A stretch of 32,715 nucleotides of DNA from an uncultured Bacteroidales bacterium (GTDB lineage: Bacteria > Bacteroidota > Bacteroidia > Bacteroidales > UBA932): contig URDD01000025.1 in NCBI GenBank assembly GCA_900546395.1, positions 1 to 32,715 of the forward strand, given 5' to 3'. Positions 30,375 through 32,715 of this stretch are shown here, piece after piece. The notes beneath the pieces were generated by a model. That model made no database searches and was not told the DNA's origin. It worked only from the letters and a program-made list of their open reading frames with translations. Each line of letters opens with the position of its first letter. Positions within the stretch are counted from its first letter, which is position 1. The position numbers and the translations under genes are program-made.

Positions 30375-31247
30375 TCATTTTTTGCTTTGTGGTTTTTCGA
30401 ACTTCAGGCAGCACCAGTCTTCTATGCAGTCTTCTGCTGCGATATTCAGTCCGTTTTCCGATGCGCTTTCTATTACTGCATCTTTGTCCCCTGTATAAAA
30501 CCCGCTTACAAATAAAAGTCCTCCTGCTTTCAGGGATCTTGAATATGCGGCCATATCCTGAATAAGTATATTTCTGTTGATATTTGCCAGAATGATATGA
30601 TATTTACTCATCTGGAGCAGTGAGGCGTCTCCGCAGTATGTCTCTACTTTCTTTCCTACTCTGTTCCTGTGTGCATTGTCAAATGCAGATGATGCAGCTA
30701 CGGCGTCAATATCTATTCCATATACTTTTTCAGCTCCTAATTTTGCTGCAAGAATGGCAAGCACAGCTGTACCGCATCCCATGTCCAGAACTGTTTTTCC
30801 CTTTATCGAGTCCTCATGATTCATCAGTGCCCTGCACATCATATATGTTGTCTGGTGATGTCCTGTTCCGAATGCCATGTGCGGTTCTATGGTTATATTG
30901 AATCTTGATTTAGGCAGGTTCTTGTGAAAAGGAGCCTTTATGGTACATTTGCCGTCTATGACTATAGGGTCGAACTGACTCTCCCACTGCGCATTCCAGT
31001 TGACTGGTGGTATAAGCGTGCTTCTGAAGTCTATTACTTCAAAAGCATATCCATCCAGTCCGCTGAGTATTACTTTCAGCATCTGCGGGGAGTACAAGTC
31101 CTTTTGTATATAACATTTGAGACAAGGAGATTCCTCTGTAAAGGATTCGAAAGGAAGGTCTTCCAGCTCTGCCATAAGTATTTCAGCGTTTTCGTCTGTA
31201 AACGGATTTATTCTGACGGATACTTCAATATATTCCTGACTGTTCAT
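30375..31247 (-). CDS. prmA: Ribosomal protein L11 methyltransferase
   Basis: 290 residues. PrmA trimethylates ribosomal protein L11 using SAM, in the cytoplasm. An N-terminal substrate-recognition domain (~1-95, with WNAQWESQFDPI as the linker signature) precedes the Rossmann methyltransferase domain. Motifs: PHMAFGTGHHQTT (~122-134, diagnostic of PrmA), VLDMGCGTAVLAILAAKLGA (SAM motif I, ~152-171), VYGIDIDAVA (motif II), and ILANINRNIL (the N-I-N loop). It is preceded by its own exact-match promoter and followed by tRNA-Leu on the same strand. Divergent from rlmN. Confidence 0.95.
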   Translation of the reverse strand: MNSQEYIEVSVRINPFTDENAEILMAELEDLPFESFTEESPCLKCYIQKDLYSPQMLKVILSGLDGYAFEVIDFRSTLIPPVNWNAQWESQFDPIVIDGKCTIKAPFHKNLPKSRFNITIEPHMAFGTGHHQTTYMMCRALMNHEDSIKGKTVLDMGCGTAVLAILAAKLGAEKVYGIDIDAVAASSAFDNAHRNRVGKKVETYCGDASLLQMSKYHIILANINRNILIQDMAAYSRSLKAGGLLFVSGFYTGDKDAVIESASENGLNIAAEDCIEDWCCLKFEKPQSKK

Positions 31248-31272
31248 TTTATTTGTATAATAACTAATTCTA

Positions 31273-31303
31273 CAAATTTACAATTTGTGCAAGCAGAATC
31301 AAA
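31273..31303 (-). promoter_or_regulatory. Promoter of prmA
   Basis: Minus strand: TTTG (31303-31300, inside a T-run), a 19-base spacer, then TAAATTTG (31280-31273). 25 bases separate it from the ATG at 31247. Confidence 0.7.
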
Positions 31304-31408
31304 AATATCTCATGAAATTTAAACAGTTTCTCATAGTAAAATTGTGGCAAAATACTTTCAATGCTGTGAATTATGGTCAATTTTCTATGAATTATCTTTT
31401 CCCGACAT

Positions 31409-31439
31409 TTTTCTTTACGCGGATTTTTGTTTAAGTTTG
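31409..31439 (+). promoter_or_regulatory. Promoter placing the rlmN transcript start near its ATG
   Basis: TTTT (31409-31412, one base off TTTG), a 19-base spacer, then TAAGTTTG (31432-31439). The ATG at 31446 is only 6 bases after the -7 box, so the mRNA would be leaderless or nearly so. Confidence 0.45.
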
Positions 31440-31445
31440 CAAGAT

Positions 31446-32504
31446 ATGAAACAGCGACTCTTAGGAATGACGCCCGATGATCTTAAAATCGTGGCACAGG
31501 AAGTCGGGCTGCCAAGATTTGCAGCCGGGCAGATAGCGCGTTGGCTCTATCAGAAAAAAGTAGTAAGTATTGACGAAATGACAGATATTTCCAAGTCGGG
31601 ACGGGCTGCATTGAATGAAAAATATGAAGTCGGAAGGACGGAATATTGTTCAGTGCAGAAGTCTATTGACGGAACAAAGAAATATCTGTTCCCTGTAAGA
31701 GGATATCGTGGAGGCAGGCTTATGGATGAGGAAAGCGCAGTCGAAGCTGTCGTTATTCCGGATGGAGAGAGGGCTACATTGTGTGTGTCCTCCCAGTCGG
31801 GATGCCGGATGGGGTGTCATTTTTGCATGACTGGACGCCAGGGCTTTCACGGACATCTGCTTGTTGCCGATATTATATCACAGTTTTTGGCTATTGACGA
31901 GTCGGATGAATTGACCAATGCTGTATTTATGGGAATGGGGGAGCCGTTGGACAACTATGAAAATGTCCTTAAGGCGATTAAAATCCTTACTTCAGACTGG
32001 GGATTCGGGTGGAGTCCGAAAAGGATTACGCTTTCAACTATCGGAGTGCTTCCGACCTTGAAAAAGTTCCTGGATGAGAGCCGGTGCCATCTGGCAGTCA
32101 GTCTGCACAATCCTTTCCCGGAGGAAAGAATGTCAATGATGCCTGTCGAGCGGGCATATCCTTTGGAGGATGTTCTGGATTTGATCAAACTGTATGATTT
32201 TACTGGTCAGCGCAGGGTTAGTTTTGAATATACTATGTTTGCCGGATTCAATGATACTAAGCGTCATGCAGATGCTTTGTCCAGAATGCTTTCAGGACTT
32301 GAGTGCCGCGTGAACCTTATCCGATTCCATAAAATTCCTGATTTTCCTTATTCTCCTTCCGCTCAAGGAGTTATGGAGTTGTTTAGAGACCGTCTGAGCA
32401 ATTCAGGCATAACTACGACTATAAGAGCATCGCGTGGTGAAGATATTCTGGCTGCGTGCGGGATGCTTGCCGGTCAGCATGAGTCAGGCGCAAACGGACG
32501 GTAG
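31446..32504 (+). CDS. rlmN: Dual-specificity 23S rRNA m2A2503/tRNA m2A37 methyltransferase
   Basis: 352 residues from ATG 31446; the frame runs 34 codons further upstream, but that part reads unlike a protein and covers the promoter. RlmN is a radical-SAM methyltransferase acting on A2503 of 23S rRNA and A37 of some tRNAs. Motifs: radical-SAM CRMGCHFC (CX3CX2C, ~120-127) followed by MTGRQGFHG, NAVFMGMGEPLDNYENVLKA, RITLSTIGVLP, LAVSLHNP, NLIRFH, and the C-terminal ACGML, where the Cys is the catalytic methyl carrier of the family. It is divergent from prmA; an S4-domain gene follows after 48 bases. Confidence 0.95.
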   Translation: MKQRLLGMTPDDLKIVAQEVGLPRFAAGQIARWLYQKKVVSIDEMTDISKSGRAALNEKYEVGRTEYCSVQKSIDGTKKYLFPVRGYRGGRLMDEESAVEAVVIPDGERATLCVSSQSGCRMGCHFCMTGRQGFHGHLLVADIISQFLAIDESDELTNAVFMGMGEPLDNYENVLKAIKILTSDWGFGWSPKRITLSTIGVLPTLKKFLDESRCHLAVSLHNPFPEERMSMMPVERAYPLEDVLDLIKLYDFTGQRRVSFEYTMFAGFNDTKRHADALSRMLSGLECRVNLIRFHKIPDFPYSPSAQGVMELFRDRLSNSGITTTIRASRGEDILAACGMLAGQHESGANGR

Positions 32505-32552
32505 CATTCAAATATCTAATCTGGTCTGTCTAAATTAAGGAGCTGTTTGAAA

Positions 32553-32715
32553 ATGAGATTGGATAAGTTCTTAAAGGTTAGTCGTTTAATCAAACGACGT
32601 ACTGTGGCCAAGGAAGTTTGCGAAGCCGGCCGCATTCAAGTGAATGGCCGATCAGCCAAAGCAGGCCATGATTTGAATGTGGGTGATATCCTTGATATCG
32701 CTATGGGAAATCGTC
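32553..32715 (+). CDS. S4-domain RNA-binding protein, RqcP/Hsp15-like (partial)
   Basis: The first 54 codons of a gene cut by the window's right edge. RLDKFLKVSRLIKRRTVAKE, VCEAGRIQVNGRSAKAG and LNVGDILDI form an S4 fold close to RqcP (YlmH/Hsp15-type small proteins of ~80-90 residues), which bind the 50S subunit and take part in rescue of stalled nascent chains. A short AAGGAG lies ~10 bases before the ATG. It follows rlmN by 48 bases, possibly on the same mRNA. The C-terminus is not visible, so RqcP versus heat-shock Hsp15 is not decided. Confidence 0.85.
   Translation, partial: MRLDKFLKVSRLIKRRTVAKEVCEAGRIQVNGRSAKAGHDLNVGDILDIAMGNR

Noticed and set aside
1..32715. Circular contig suggested by AATCGTC at both window ends
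   Set aside because: Seven shared bases are expected by chance, and the genes at the two ends do not join into one protein.

Overview
The window looks like chromosomal DNA from an anaerobic member of the Bacteroidota, most likely order Bacteroidales. The evidence is the promoter grammar (repeated TAnnTTTG boxes with TTTG-like elements 19-20 bases upstream), few Shine-Dalgarno sequences, many secreted or lipoprotein products of Bacteroides-type families (SusD, DUF4932, DUF4251, DUF4136, S41, Bt3655-like GH43), and a strictly anaerobic [FeFe]-hydrogenase locus. I cannot name the genus from sequence alone. No insertion sequence, phage module or CRISPR array was seen.

Region 1 (1-6.8 kb) is a secreted-protein region. 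On the minus strand lie a two-lobed retropepsin-like protease and a run of three exported proteins: an unrecognised one, an S41/tricorn-like peptidase and a DUF4932 protein whose frame breaks near the left edge. A plus-strand gene remnant sits between them. A Big2-domain lipoprotein is divergent from the retropepsin-like gene, and a near-perfect operator-like palindrome lies between the two.

Region 2 (7-12.8 kb) holds a membrane protein/winged-helix regulator pair on the minus strand. Plus-strand genes follow: a small HARE-HTH-like protein, a GNAT acetyltransferase, tmk, a DoxX/MauE-like redox membrane protein, an AlaX-like tRNA-editing protein and the amputated C-terminal part of a SusD gene. 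A 20-bp perfect-stem bidirectional terminator separates this block from pgi on the other strand.

Region 3 (12.8-21.8 kb) has pgi divergent from a plus-strand series: GH43-like protein, GDPD lipoprotein, DUF4251 protein, DUF4136 lipoprotein, outer-membrane barrel, then manC, an LpxH-like phosphoesterase and a glycosyltransferase. It ends with tandem tRNA-Lys(TTT) and tRNA-Lys(CTT) under one consensus promoter. The theme is envelope and glycan biology.

Region 4 (21.8-30 kb) is a complete hydrogenase locus on the minus strand in two transcription units: hydE-hydG-hydF (H-cluster maturases), then a consensus promoter and hydB (NuoF-like), hydA (catalytic) and hydC (NuoE-like). By family knowledge this encodes a trimeric NAD/ferredoxin-coupled, probably electron-bifurcating or confurcating, [FeFe] hydrogenase with its whole assembly machinery.

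Region 5 (30.2-32.7 kb) is translation-related: tRNA-Leu(TAG), prmA, rlmN and the start of an RqcP-like S4-domain gene cut by the right edge. The most noteworthy items are the self-contained hydrogenase locus, the secreted-protease region with its palindrome, and the broken genes (DUF4932 frame break, SusD remnant, plus-strand remnant near 3.9 kb).
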